DNA of 44,029 bases from Candidatus Aenigmatarchaeota archaeon. Its GTDB lineage: Archaea; Aenigmatarchaeota; Aenigmatarchaeia; QMZP01; JAFGSV01. This document shows, piece after piece, positions 14,121-22,930 of the stretch. Location of the stretch: positions 1-44,029 of the forward strand of contig JAFGSV010000010.1 of the NCBI GenBank assembly GCA_016934325.1. The letters are read 5' to 3'. The translations under genes and the position numbers were made by a program. The notes beneath the pieces are model-generated. The model was not told the DNA's origin and ran no database searches. It saw only the letters and a list, made by a program, of their open reading frames with translations. Within the stretch, counting starts at the first letter, position 1; every line of letters starts with the position of its first letter.

Positions 14121-14668
14121 GCGGGGCAATGAGGATATTCATGACGGCCGAGACTATGGTCTTCTTCGCAGGGGGGTTGCTGGGCCCTCTTTATGCGGTT
14201 TTCGTCGAGGATATCGGAGGGGATGTGCTCACCGTCGGGGCATCCTGGTCCCTTTTCATGCTCCTTTCGGGCATCGGACTGCTGATTAGCGGCAGATTAG
14301 TGGACAGGATGAGGAGCGAGAAGCCAGTTATAATGGCTGCCCATCTGCTGCATGCCTTAGGATTTCTCGGGTACCTGCTGGTCTCTTCCCCCGTGCACCT
14401 TTTCGCCGTGCAGGTTCTGCTGGGCATCGCAACCGCAATAAGCTACCCTTCGAGGGAGTCATGGTTCACGCGTTTCATTGACAATGATAAGATAGCTTTC
14501 CAGTGGGCCACTTGGGAGGCGACATACTCCATAACGGTCGCCGCGGCTTCGATAATAGGGGCGCTAGTAGTTAGCGTGCTCGGCTTCTCCGCGCTCTTCG
14601 TCTCGATGTCCGCATTGGCCTTCGCCGGACTCATCGTTTCCGCTTTCATACCGGAGGGAAGGAGATGA
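14117..14668 (+). CDS. Half-size MFS transporter (six helices)
   Basis: A 183-residue membrane protein with six predicted helices. Between helices 2 and 3 is the MFS motif A (GRLVDRMRSEKPV), and helix 4-5 has a typical GIATAISYPSRESW. It therefore corresponds to the N-terminal half of a 12-helix major facilitator. The gene begins and ends in clean ATGA overlaps with lysC and asd, so it is not a decayed remnant next to a lost half. It must work as a homodimer or with a partner. Position in the lysine operon suggests export or uptake of an aspartate-family amino acid or intermediate. Confidence 0.82.
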   Translation: MSGAMRIFMTAETMVFFAGGLLGPLYAVFVEDIGGDVLTVGASWSLFMLLSGIGLLISGRLVDRMRSEKPVIMAAHLLHALGFLGYLLVSSPVHLFAVQVLLGIATAISYPSRESWFTRFIDNDKIAFQWATWEATYSITVAAASIIGALVVSVLGFSALFVSMSALAFAGLIVSAFIPEGRR

Positions 14669-15723
14669 GGAAGGTAAAGGTAGGCGTCTTGGGCGCGACC
14701 GGCATGGTCGGGCAGAGGTTCATGCAGCTGCTTGCCGGGCACCCCTGGTTCGAGGTGACGGAGCTTGCCGCTTCCGAGAGGAGCGCCGGGAAGCCCTATG
14801 AGGAGGCGGTCGGCGACAGGTGGAAGATAGGAGGCGAGATACCGGATTTCGCCAGGGGGAAGATCGTAAAGGAATGCAAGCCAGGGCTGGACTGCGACCT
14901 CGTGTTCTCGGCGCTCGATTCCAGCGTCGCGGGCCTCATCGAGGAGGAGCTGGCCATGGCAGGCTATCCGGTATGCTCCAACAGCAGGAACCACAGGATG
15001 GACCCCGACGTCCCCCTGCTCGTTCCGGAGATTAACCACGACCACCTCGAGGCCATAAAGGGACAGAAGTTAGGAGACGGGTTCATCGTGACGAACCCCA
15101 ACTGCTCGACAATAGGCCTCGTCATACCGCTCAAGCCGCTGCTTGACAGCTTCGGCTTGAAGAGGGTATTCGTGACCACGATGCAGGCCCTCAGCGGAGC
15201 GGGCTTCAAGGGATTCGACCTGGACATCCAGGACAACGTCCTGCCTTACATCGGCGGCGAGGAGGAGAAGATGGAGATGGAGCCTTTGAAGATATTGGGC
15301 AGGTTCGAGAAGGGCAGGTTCTTGGATGCGGGATTGGGCATCAGCGCCCAGTGCAACAGGGTGAACGTGCAAAACGGCCACCTCGAGACAGTGAACGTGG
15401 AGCTGGGGAGCAAGGCCGGCCTCGACGACGTTATCAGCTCGTTAAAGGGATTCAATCCATTGGAGGGTTTCGGTTTGCCGAGCGCCCCGAACCCACCGAT
15501 AATCGTGAAGGAAGAGGATGACAGGCCCCAGCCCAAGTACGACAGGGATGCCGGGGAAGGAATCTCGGAGCTTGCGCGCGGGATGGCCGTGACGGTTGGC
15601 AGGGTCAGGGAATGCCGCATCCTTGATTACAAGTTCGTGCTCCTGAGTCACAACACCATAAGGGGAGCGGCGGGAGCGAGCATCCTGAACGCTGAGCTGA
15701 TGCTGAAAAAGGGCATGATATAA
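14665..15723 (+). CDS. asd: Aspartate-semialdehyde dehydrogenase (archaeal type)
   Basis: It reduces aspartyl phosphate to aspartate semialdehyde with NADPH. The 352-residue protein has the Rossmann motif GATGMVGQRF (10-19), the catalytic cysteine in TNPNCSTIG (C147), and the LSGAGFKG segment after it, with the archaeal/fungal-type spacing rather than the bacterial one. Its ATG overlaps the MFS stop by four bases. It shares the operon with lysC and is convergent with lysA 33 bp downstream, so the first two steps and the last step of lysine synthesis sit together while the dap genes are outside this window. Confidence 0.95.
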   Translation: MRKVKVGVLGATGMVGQRFMQLLAGHPWFEVTELAASERSAGKPYEEAVGDRWKIGGEIPDFARGKIVKECKPGLDCDLVFSALDSSVAGLIEEELAMAGYPVCSNSRNHRMDPDVPLLVPEINHDHLEAIKGQKLGDGFIVTNPNCSTIGLVIPLKPLLDSFGLKRVFVTTMQALSGAGFKGFDLDIQDNVLPYIGGEEEKMEMEPLKILGRFEKGRFLDAGLGISAQCNRVNVQNGHLETVNVELGSKAGLDDVISSLKGFNPLEGFGLPSAPNPPIIVKEEDDRPQPKYDRDAGEGISELARGMAVTVGRVRECRILDYKFVLLSHNTIRGAAGASILNAELMLKKGMI

Positions 15724-15756
15724 ATAATAGGGCAAGGCAAAGCACCTCAACGTGCA

Positions 15757-17034
15757 TCAGACTATCTGCCCTCTGAGCAGGTCACCGTAGCACTCCCTCT
15801 TCCTTATCAGCATGTCCCGGCCTTTGAACACCAATGCCTCGGCGGGCAGGGCCCTCGAGTTATACCTAGATGACATGGAGAACCCATACGCTCCAGCGTC
15901 CAGGATTGCGAGTATGTCACCCTCCTGAGGGGTCGGCAAGGGCCTGAGGCTGCTCTTGCTCTCGTTGAAGACATCACCCGACTCGCACAGGTTGCCGGCC
16001 ACCAGCCATTCCTTGTCGGGCCTCTTGTCGGCCTTGTTGCACACGACCATGTGGTGGTAGGCCCCGTACAAGGCTGGCCTCAGGAGCGAACAGAAGCCCG
16101 AATCCACCCCGATCACGGGGACGCCCTTCTCCTCCACGGTGTTTATTCTGGTCAGCAGGATCCCCGCATCCCCGACTATGTACCTCCCGGGCTCTACGGC
16201 TATGGCCTTGAACCTCAATCCGGAATCCTTGACCTGCCTGCAGATGCCGTGAGCGTACCTGTCCAGAGGGAACTCTGCCTCATCCGGCCTGTACGGTATG
16301 CCGGGGCCTCCCCCGAAATCGACGAACTCAAGCTCGCGGCCGAGTACGTCCGTGACCTTCCTTGCGATGCTCAGGGTCCTGCCGACGGTGGCCAAGAAGG
16401 TGTCCACGTCCTTGCCAAGCCATCCCGACCCGATGTGCTGGTGCAGGCCGACGGGATCGAGCCCGAGCTTCCTGGCCTCCCTGAACGCTTCCAGTATCTT
16501 CCCCTCGGGTATGCCGAACTTGACGAACCTGCCGGCGGTTATGGTGTGCTCATGCCCCCCCGCCCCTTCGCCGGGGTTCCACCGTATGGACACCCTGAAC
16601 CTTCCCAGCTTGGCCAGCTTCCTCATCTGCGAGAAGGAGTCTATGTTTATCATGACGCCGAGGCCGGCGACCTCGCGCAGGTCCGGCTCGCTCACGGATG
16701 TCCCCGTGAACATTATCCTCTCCCTTTTGAACCCCGCGTCCAGGGCCAGCCTCGCCTCGTTCGGCGACACCACGTCCGCGTAAGCCCCGCTGATGGCCAG
16801 TATCTTCATAACAGCCAGGCTGGAGTTGGCCTTGGCCGAGTAATATACCCTCACCTCCCTGTCGCTGTGGTTGTCCAGCAGGGCCTTGACCCTCTTGTAG
16901 TTGTCGATGACCCTGTCGCCGTTGTACACGTAGAGGGGGGTGCCGTACCTGACGGCGAGCTTCTCCGCCTGCTCGCCGCCGATGAGCAGCTTCCCGTCAT
17001 GGACCTCGAGATGGCCCTTGATTTCGAAAGGCAT
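15757..17034 (-). CDS. lysA: Diaminopimelate decarboxylase
   Basis: It decarboxylates meso-diaminopimelate to lysine using PLP. The 425-residue protein is of fold type III: the PLP lysine lies in YYSAKANSS (K68), the phosphate-binding glycine run in DFGGGPGIPY, and the substrate-binding CESGDVF is present with the tyrosine motif AGAYGFSMSSRYN. It is convergent with asd. A divergent start region with smc (110 bp) contains AT-rich promoter sequence. Presence of lysA with lysC and asd indicates lysine synthesis by the diaminopimelate route rather than the alpha-aminoadipate route. Confidence 0.95.
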   Translation of the reverse strand: MPFEIKGHLEVHDGKLLIGGEQAEKLAVRYGTPLYVYNGDRVIDNYKRVKALLDNHSDREVRVYYSAKANSSLAVMKILAISGAYADVVSPNEARLALDAGFKRERIMFTGTSVSEPDLREVAGLGVMINIDSFSQMRKLAKLGRFRVSIRWNPGEGAGGHEHTITAGRFVKFGIPEGKILEAFREARKLGLDPVGLHQHIGSGWLGKDVDTFLATVGRTLSIARKVTDVLGRELEFVDFGGGPGIPYRPDEAEFPLDRYAHGICRQVKDSGLRFKAIAVEPGRYIVGDAGILLTRINTVEEKGVPVIGVDSGFCSLLRPALYGAYHHMVVCNKADKRPDKEWLVAGNLCESGDVFNESKSSLRPLPTPQEGDILAILDAGAYGFSMSSRYNSRALPAEALVFKGRDMLIRKRECYGDLLRGQIV

Positions 17035-17144
17035 ACCAATACCATATGCTGCTTGGTTTATATTTTTTCATCCCATCCTTTTCAGTAACATGTTTTCAGT
17101 AATATGAAATGAAACAATAAAAGATTTCCCTGATAAATAATACT

Positions 17145-19619
17145 ATGGTCAGAATCGAGAAGATAGTCTGCGAGGGTTTCAAATCGTTCAAGAGGAAGGT
17201 GTCGGTCCCCTTCACCTACGGCTTCTCCGTCGTCACAGGCCCCAACGGTTCCGGGAAGACGAACATCGCGGACGCGATATACTTCGTGATAGGCAGCGGC
17301 ACCCGGAGGTCGCTCAGGGCCAAGAAGTCCCACGAGCTCATCTTCCAGGGGAACGACAAGAAGCAGGCCTCGGACTACGCGAAGGTCATCATGCATCTGG
17401 ACAACTCGAGCAAGACCCTGCCAATAAAGGACGAGAAGGTCACGGTCAGCAGGAGGGTGAACAAGGCGGGGGTGAGCACCTACAGGCTCGGAGGCCGGAT
17501 CGCGACGAAGCAGGAGGTCATGGACCTGCTGGCCCAGGCGGGCATAACCGCGGACGGCCACAACCTCATACAGCAGGGGGACGTCACCCGGATAGTCGAG
17601 ATGGGCCCCGTCGAGCGGAGGAGGATAATCGACGAGATCGCCGGCATCACAGAGTACGACGAGAAGAAGGACAAGGCCCTGAAGGAGCTGGGGAAGGTCG
17701 AGGAGAAGGTCAGGGAAGCGGAGATACTGCTAGAGCAGAAGGACGAGCTGCTTAAGAAGATCAAGGCCGAGAGGGACACTGCCCTGGACTACAAGAGGAT
17801 GCAGAACTCGCTCAGGCTGATCGTCGCGACCAACGCTTACAAGAATCTCAACAACCTCGTCAAGAAGCTCGAATCCGCCGAGAAGGGGTCCGGAGAGAAG
17901 GAGGGCGAGATAGGGGCGCTCAGCAAGCAGATCAAGGACACCGAGAAGAAGATATCGGGAATGGAGGCGGAGATGGAGGCCATCACGGGCAAGGTCCTCA
18001 AGGTGTCGAGCAGGATGGAGGAGGCGAACAGGCTGAACGAGCTGCAAACGAGGCTGGGCATGAAGCGCGAGAGGATAAAGATGAACCAGAGGGAGATAGA
18101 GAGGATCAGCGAGCTGATCGAGAGGCTGTCCACCTTGGACAAGAGGGAGGGCCCCGCCGTGAAGGCGGTGCTCGGCAGGAACGGCGTGAGCGGCACCTTC
18201 TCGGAGCTGGTGATGGTCCCTCCCCAGTACAAGACAGCCGTGGAGGTCGCCGCCGGGGGCCACCTGGGCGATGTCGTGGTGGACAGGCACACGAACGCGG
18301 TGGAATGCATCAATTACCTCAAGGCCAACAAGATAGGCAGGGTGAGGTTCCTGCCACTGGACAAGATCGCCCCCAGGCCCAAGCAGGACCTGCCGAGGGG
18401 CGCGATAGGATGGCTTTCCGACCTCGTGCACCACGACCCGAAGTACTCGGGCATAGTCAACTACGTCCTGGGCTCGACCATGTGCGTCAACGACATAGAG
18501 AAGGCCAGGGACCTGATGAAGGGAGAGGCAAGGCACAGGATGGTCACCCTCGACGGGGACCTGGTCGAGAAGAGCGGCGCGATGACGGGGGGATTCTACC
18601 GCAAGGGCGGCAGCGGCGGCACGAACATCAAGCAGTTCCTCGACAGCAGGAAAGGCCTCGAGGACGAGAACGAGACGCTGAACCTCGACATACAGCAGCT
18701 CAACAATGAGCTTGAGGCCATCAAAGGAAGGGGGGAGGAACTGGAGAGCGTGACGAAGCTCGAGGAGAAGAGGGTGCTGATATCCAAGGAGGTCGAGCGG
18801 CTGAGGGAGGAGAGGGACGCCCTGTACGACAGCAGGGGCTCACTGCAGGAGGAGTCCGGCAGGCTCAGCGTGAGGCAGGCCAAGTACGAGGCGAACCTTG
18901 ACACCGCCAAGCTCGACTGGCAGAAGTACCAGGACATGGAGAAGGAGATCAAGGCCAGCGAGTTCATGGAGCAGCCGGTCACCGTGCTGGAGGAGAGGAA
19001 GCAGCAGCTGCTGCGGATGATGGACGAGATAGGCCCGGTGAACATGAAGGCGATACAGGAGTTCGACTCGTTCAAGGACGAGTTCGAGACCTTCAAGACC
19101 AAGGTGGACAAGATAATCGAGGAGAAGACCAGCATCGAGAACACGATCACCGGCATAGAGAAGAAGAAGAGGGACGTCTTCAACATATGCCTGGAGAAGA
19201 TTTCGAAGCACTTCAAGAGCATCTACAACGAGCTTACGCAAGGCGATGCGGACCTCAGGCTGGACAGCATCGGGGACATGGATTCGGGCCTGCAGATATA
19301 CGCGAGCCCGCCGGGCAAGCATCTGCTGAACATAGACTCCATGTCAACCGGGGAGAAGACCCTGACGGCGTTCGCTTTCCTGTTCGCCATACAGAACCAC
19401 AAGCCGGCGCCCTTCTACATACTGGACGAGGCGGATGCCGCCCTGGACAAGGCGAACACGAAGAGGGTGGCAGAGCTGGTGAAGAAGCACAGCAAGATCG
19501 CCCAGTTCATCATAATCTCGCACAACGACCAGCTCATAAAGGAAGCTGACCAGGTATATGGCGTCAGCATGGAGGACGGCGAATCGAAGGTCATAGGCAT
19601 ACAGCTGCCCAACAACTGA
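17145..19619 (+). CDS. smc: SMC chromosome-condensation ATPase with short arms
   Basis: A complete SMC protein of only 824 residues, where family members have about 1150-1200. Head halves are intact: Walker A GPNGSGKT (32-39), the Q-loop region near 142-145, and Walker B YILDEADAALD (758-768). The hinge (about 336-485) is full-size. The two coiled-coil arms are about 165 residues (170-335) and 205 residues (485-690), roughly half the usual length. The ABC signature reads MSTGEKT (733-739) instead of LSGGEKT. A TATA-like CAATAAAAG about 30 bp upstream suggests a leaderless mRNA. Kleisin genes scpA/scpB are not in this window. Confidence 0.93.
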   Translation: MVRIEKIVCEGFKSFKRKVSVPFTYGFSVVTGPNGSGKTNIADAIYFVIGSGTRRSLRAKKSHELIFQGNDKKQASDYAKVIMHLDNSSKTLPIKDEKVTVSRRVNKAGVSTYRLGGRIATKQEVMDLLAQAGITADGHNLIQQGDVTRIVEMGPVERRRIIDEIAGITEYDEKKDKALKELGKVEEKVREAEILLEQKDELLKKIKAERDTALDYKRMQNSLRLIVATNAYKNLNNLVKKLESAEKGSGEKEGEIGALSKQIKDTEKKISGMEAEMEAITGKVLKVSSRMEEANRLNELQTRLGMKRERIKMNQREIERISELIERLSTLDKREGPAVKAVLGRNGVSGTFSELVMVPPQYKTAVEVAAGGHLGDVVVDRHTNAVECINYLKANKIGRVRFLPLDKIAPRPKQDLPRGAIGWLSDLVHHDPKYSGIVNYVLGSTMCVNDIEKARDLMKGEARHRMVTLDGDLVEKSGAMTGGFYRKGGSGGTNIKQFLDSRKGLEDENETLNLDIQQLNNELEAIKGRGEELESVTKLEEKRVLISKEVERLREERDALYDSRGSLQEESGRLSVRQAKYEANLDTAKLDWQKYQDMEKEIKASEFMEQPVTVLEERKQQLLRMMDEIGPVNMKAIQEFDSFKDEFETFKTKVDKIIEEKTSIENTITGIEKKKRDVFNICLEKISKHFKSIYNELTQGDADLRLDSIGDMDSGLQIYASPPGKHLLNIDSMSTGEKTLTAFAFLFAIQNHKPAPFYILDEADAALDKANTKRVAELVKKHSKIAQFIIISHNDQLIKEADQVYGVSMEDGESKVIGIQLPNN

Positions 19620-19700
19620 TGCAAGTTCGGAATCCCGCACCCTTTCTTAAGCAACCGGGGATGGCAATAAGCCTGCATGGAACGCTTTCTCAGGGCAGCT

Positions 19701-19961
19701 TCATTTCTTCGACATTACGTACAGGCTGCCGAAGAAGGTGATCATCCCCACGAGTATTTCGGCCGTCATGAATGCAATCTGCGATTGCGCACCGGCCTGT
19801 ATCATCCTGCCGGTCATGCCGCTTGCCGGGGCACCGGTCCCGGCGCTCTCGGCGAGCACGAAATTGAATGCCATGGACATGACGGACGAGACGAGGATGG
19901 CAGTGATGCCCGCTATCATCAACCTGAAGAGCATCCCGGGGCCCCCGATTATAGCCCGCAT
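19701..19961 (-). CDS. Small two-helix membrane protein, unknown function
   Basis: An 86-residue protein with two hydrophobic segments (about 9-35 and 61-82) joined by a Gly/Ala/Met-rich loop (SAGTGAPASGMTGRMIQAG). The ATG lies about 25 bp from a TATA box (TTTATAAAAA, 19983-19993) that also points towards adk, so the mRNA would be leaderless. No family is recognised. It sits between smc and adk but on the opposite strand, so it is its own unit. Confidence 0.6.
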   Translation of the reverse strand: MRAIIGGPGMLFRLMIAGITAILVSSVMSMAFNFVLAESAGTGAPASGMTGRMIQAGAQSQIAFMTAEILVGMITFFGSLYVMSKK

Positions 19962-19982
19962 ATGTAATTGTTATGCTAAACG

Positions 19983-19993
19983 TTTTTATAAAT
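19983..19993. promoter_or_regulatory. Shared TATA element between the small membrane-protein gene and adk
   Basis: TTTTTATAAAT is near-symmetrical. Leftward it predicts a start at the ATG 19961; rightward near 20013, about 25 nt before adk. One element may serve both directions. Confidence 0.5.
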
Positions 19994-20040
19994 CTGCGAA
20001 CAATTAAAATCCTAAAATGAATTAATGGACATTGATGCAC

Positions 20041-20709
20041 ATGAAGTTCGTGTTTTTGGGCCCGCCGGGAGTTGGGAAGGGGACTTACGCCAGCAGGCTG
20101 GCCCCCAAGCTGGGTATAGCCCACATATCGACCGGGGACATCTTCAGGGAGGAGGCCGCCGAGGGCACCGAGCTCGGCAACAGGATCAGCGCGATAATGA
20201 AGAGGGGCGACCTGGTTCCCGACGGCATCGTCATCGAGGCGATCAGGGAGAGGGTCAAGAAGGACGACTGCAGGCGCGGTTTCATCCTCGACGGCTTCCC
20301 CAGGACGATCCAGCAGGCAAAGGCCCTTGACAGGATGTTCAGGATCGACATGGTCCTTAACATCCACATGCCCCACGACATACTCATCGAGAAGATATCC
20401 GCCAGGAGGGTCTGCAGGGAATGCGGCGACATATACAACGTGGCCGACATCCAGCGCGACGGCATAGACATGCCGCCCATGCTCCCCAAGGTTCAGGGGA
20501 AATGCGACAAGTGCGGAGGGGAGCTCTACCAGCGGCCGGACGACAAGCCCGAGGTCATAAAGGAGAGGCTCGACAACTACAACGAGCTGACGAAGCCGCT
20601 GATCGAATACTACAGGAAGAAGGGCCTGCTGCACGAATTCCAGGCGAGGACGGGCCCGGAGAAGGTCATACCGCAGCTGTTGGAGCTGCTTGGGAAGTAC
20701 AAGAGATGA
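20041..20709 (+). CDS. adk: Adenylate kinase (zinc-type LID)
   Basis: It interconverts ATP + AMP and 2 ADP. I start at ATG 20041 (MKFVFLGPPG); the track's TTG adds three residues. The P-loop is GPPGVGKGT, the NMP-binding part has STGDIFREE, and DGFPRT is intact. The LID domain carries four cysteines (CRECGDIYN and CDKCGGELY), a structural zinc site common in archaeal and Gram-positive enzymes. Its stop overlaps the next gene's ATG (ATGA), coupling adk to tmk: two nucleotide-monophosphate kinases made together. Confidence 0.96.
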   Translation: MKFVFLGPPGVGKGTYASRLAPKLGIAHISTGDIFREEAAEGTELGNRISAIMKRGDLVPDGIVIEAIRERVKKDDCRRGFILDGFPRTIQQAKALDRMFRIDMVLNIHMPHDILIEKISARRVCRECGDIYNVADIQRDGIDMPPMLPKVQGKCDKCGGELYQRPDDKPEVIKERLDNYNELTKPLIEYYRKKGLLHEFQARTGPEKVIPQLLELLGKYKR

Positions 20710-21326
20710 AGGGGAAGCTGATAGTCTTCGAGGGAATAGACGGCGCTGGCACCGAGACCCAGAGCAAGCTGCTTCTGTCGCATCTCAAGAGGAACGGCGT
20801 TCCCGCCGAGAGGATATTCTACCCGGATTATGACGGCGAGCTGGGCAAGCTCATCCGGCAGTTCCTGCACAAGAAGAGGGAGCTGTCCCCCGAGATGCAG
20901 TTCGTCCTGTACGCCGGGGACATGGTCAAGGACAATGAGAAGATCAATGCCTGGCTCGAAGAGGGCAAGACGGTCGTCGCGGACAGGTACTTCAACTCCA
21001 CCATAGTCTATCAGGGGATAAGAGGATTCGGAATGAAGAAGGCGCTGCATTTCGCCGAGGATTTCGGCATCCCGAAACCCGACGTCGTTATGCTTCTGCA
21101 GATAGGCCCAGCGGAGTCGGCCAAGCGAAAGATGGGGGAGAACGGGAAGCTGGACAGGAACGAGGAGGACATGCGCTTCCTCGAGAGGGTGAGCCACGAA
21201 TACAAGCGTATGGCTCTCGACAACGTCTTCGGAAGATGGTTCATCGTCGACGGGGAGAAGCCGAAGCAACAGGTTTTCAGCGAGGTCATGAACGTCCTCA
21301 AGGGCGCCGGATTATCCCCCCGTTGA
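20706..21326 (+). CDS. tmk: Thymidylate kinase with altered P-loop
   Basis: It should phosphorylate dTMP to dTDP. The real start is ATG 20706 overlapping the adk stop; the track begins in a wrong frame position upstream. The 206-residue protein has the family motifs FEGIDGAG at the N terminus, VADRYFNSTIVYQG (DRY motif, about 98-110) and a LID-like MGENGKLDRNEED segment. The P-loop reads GIDGAGTETQ: the Walker A lysine expected as GKTTQ/GKSTQ is Thr. I am unsure whether activity is retained by another basic residue. The sequence around it is well conserved, which argues against decay. Confidence 0.88.
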   Translation: MKGKLIVFEGIDGAGTETQSKLLLSHLKRNGVPAERIFYPDYDGELGKLIRQFLHKKRELSPEMQFVLYAGDMVKDNEKINAWLEEGKTVVADRYFNSTIVYQGIRGFGMKKALHFAEDFGIPKPDVVMLLQIGPAESAKRKMGENGKLDRNEEDMRFLERVSHEYKRMALDNVFGRWFIVDGEKPKQQVFSEVMNVLKGAGLSPR

Positions 21327-21334
21327 ATCGCTAT

Positions 21335-21886
21335 TCACCAGGGCTCTTTCTTCACCTTGAGAACATATCCGATGGCGCTCGCCGTCCAGTGGATGATGGG
21401 CGTCATGACGATCAGGATGACGAACCATTCGAGCTTCACAGTGATCGCCAGCGATGCTATCAGAAGGGAGCCGATCAGGAAATCGAGCTGGTCGAGCAGG
21501 GGAGCCGGCCTTCCCCTCTTCAGCCCGAGCCTGCGCTTCATGAACGAGCCCACGGAGTCTCCGGCCATGGCGCCGAAACCCAGCAGCAATCCAAGGGCCG
21601 GCGACATCGCTATTATCGTGAGGGGAACCTCGGACAGGGCCCACGGAAGGTATGGGAAGGCCAGCTGCTCGACGACCGCGATGAGCATCCCGAAGAAGCA
21701 CCCGGCCAGGAAGCCCTCGATGGTCTTTCCGGGGCCGAGAATCCTTCTCCCATCCCCCATGCTCTTGCCTAGATCGAGAGGCCTCTTCCCCTTGATCAGT
21801 GGGACCAGCCCGTTGGCGGCGTAGATCGGGAGGACGAGCCAAACCGCCTCGACGAGGACGTATATGTTGAAGATATCAGTGAGCAT
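21335..21886 (-). CDS. carS: CDP-archaeol synthase
   Basis: This membrane enzyme transfers CTP to unsaturated archaetidic acid (DGGGP) to make CDP-archaeol, the activated precursor of archaeal phospholipids. The 183-residue protein has about five hydrophobic segments and the CarS/DUF46 pattern: ANGLVPLIKGKRPLDLG, GPGKTIEGFLAG, and the acidic motif GAMAGDSVGSFMKRRLG, LDQLDFLIGS. It is convergent with tmk (8 bp gap). A TATA box (TTTTTATCGG on the minus strand) about 25 bp upstream predicts a leaderless transcript. It is a clear archaeal marker. Confidence 0.93.
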   Translation of the reverse strand: MLTDIFNIYVLVEAVWLVLPIYAANGLVPLIKGKRPLDLGKSMGDGRRILGPGKTIEGFLAGCFFGMLIAVVEQLAFPYLPWALSEVPLTIIAMSPALGLLLGFGAMAGDSVGSFMKRRLGLKRGRPAPLLDQLDFLIGSLLIASLAITVKLEWFVILIVMTPIIHWTASAIGYVLKVKKEPW

Positions 21887-21934
21887 AATCTAATTATGTC
21901 CCGATTCCGATAAAAAGGCATGAAGGCAATCACG

Positions 21935-22897
21935 TCAGAGCCGCTTGGCTTGCTTCAGCCAGCGGGGACCGATCAGCTTGTTCTTGACGGCGTTATGAAG
22001 GACATCGACCATGCTTCGCTTGTCGAACCTCTTCCACCTCTTCCACTTGGTCGGGCCGTTCAGCTCGTAGCCTTCGAGAACCTTCGGCCTCTTCCCGAGA
22101 TGCTCCGCTACCGTGGTCAGCCTGACGCCGGCTTTCTCCGCCGCCGCGAAGCATTCGCAAAGCAGGTCAGGATACCTGTAATCCCTGAGCGAGTGGTGGT
22201 CGAGGAAGAACAGGCCCGGCTTCGCCTTCTCGATAATCCTGCATATGTTCAGGACGCACCTGGCGAGGTTGTAGTAGGACATGATGTAGCCAAGCAGGTA
22301 GGTCGGCGGGCCGTCGAGGATAAGGATGTCCGGATTCTGCTTGATGATCATGTCGGCCTGGGACTCGTCGTACACTCCGTTCAGGTCGCTGGAATATGTG
22401 ATGCTCTTGCCATTGCCGGCCTTTTCCCTGGCGGTAAGCATTATCACGTGCCCGAGGCTGGTGCCTGCAGGGCCGTGCCAGACCGGCTCGCTGAAGGATA
22501 GCCTGGTCTCTCCGAACCTGAAAGATTTGCCGTCGGCTATCCGGACGTCAGCTTCGAGCCCGGCCAGTAGATCCTCTGCCCTCGCCCTCTGCGACCTGTT
22601 TGTCGCCTGCTCCGGGTCCTTGACGAGCAGGGTCTTGCCTGCGTACAGTCTCTTGTCGGGTATGTGATGGTCGTAATGGTAATGGGTTATCGCTATCACG
22701 TCGGCCTCTTCGCACGCCTTTCTGATACTTTTCTCATACGTTCGCACCAGGGCCGCCCTGGCGGGGCCCGGCAGGGGGAAGGAGTCGACCTCCCCTGCGA
22801 TGCCTGGATCCACGAGTATCTTGTGCCCCGGGGCATCGATCATGAAGCAGCTGGATTTCACGCCAAAGGAATCAAAGGCAATATATTTAAGCTCCAT
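21935..22897 (-). CDS. Metallo-beta-lactamase-fold hydrolase (UPF0282-like)
   Basis: A 320-residue MBL-fold protein with the metal motif ITHYHYDHH (about 72-80), a second His in EPVWHGPAGT, Asp in TYSSDLNGVY and a final His pair in FLDHHSLRDYRY. It resembles the uncharacterised archaeal UPF0282 family; the substrate is unknown, with RNA or a phosphodiester as possible candidates. A basic C-terminal tail (KWKRWKRFDKRS) might contact nucleic acid. It is divergent from tRNA-Ala with 33 bp between, and its promoter overlaps that of the tRNA. Confidence 0.85.
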   Translation of the reverse strand: MELKYIAFDSFGVKSSCFMIDAPGHKILVDPGIAGEVDSFPLPGPARAALVRTYEKSIRKACEEADVIAITHYHYDHHIPDKRLYAGKTLLVKDPEQATNRSQRARAEDLLAGLEADVRIADGKSFRFGETRLSFSEPVWHGPAGTSLGHVIMLTAREKAGNGKSITYSSDLNGVYDESQADMIIKQNPDILILDGPPTYLLGYIMSYYNLARCVLNICRIIEKAKPGLFFLDHHSLRDYRYPDLLCECFAAAEKAGVRLTTVAEHLGKRPKVLEGYELNGPTKWKRWKRFDKRSMVDVLHNAVKNKLIGPRWLKQAKRL

Positions 22898-22908
22898 TTT
22901 TATTTATT
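22897..22908 (+). promoter_or_regulatory. TATA box of tRNA-Ala
   Basis: TTTTATTTATTA lies about 25 bp before the first tRNA base and partly inside the start of the divergent MBL-fold gene, so the two promoters overlap. Confidence 0.5.
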
Positions 22909-22930
22909 AGCAGTAAACGGGTTATAATAG

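Noticed and set aside
12939-14129. 396-aa minus-strand ORF opposite lysC
   Set aside because: It is a GC-rich shadow of lysC, as are the long ORFs opposite smc, carB and the propeller gene.
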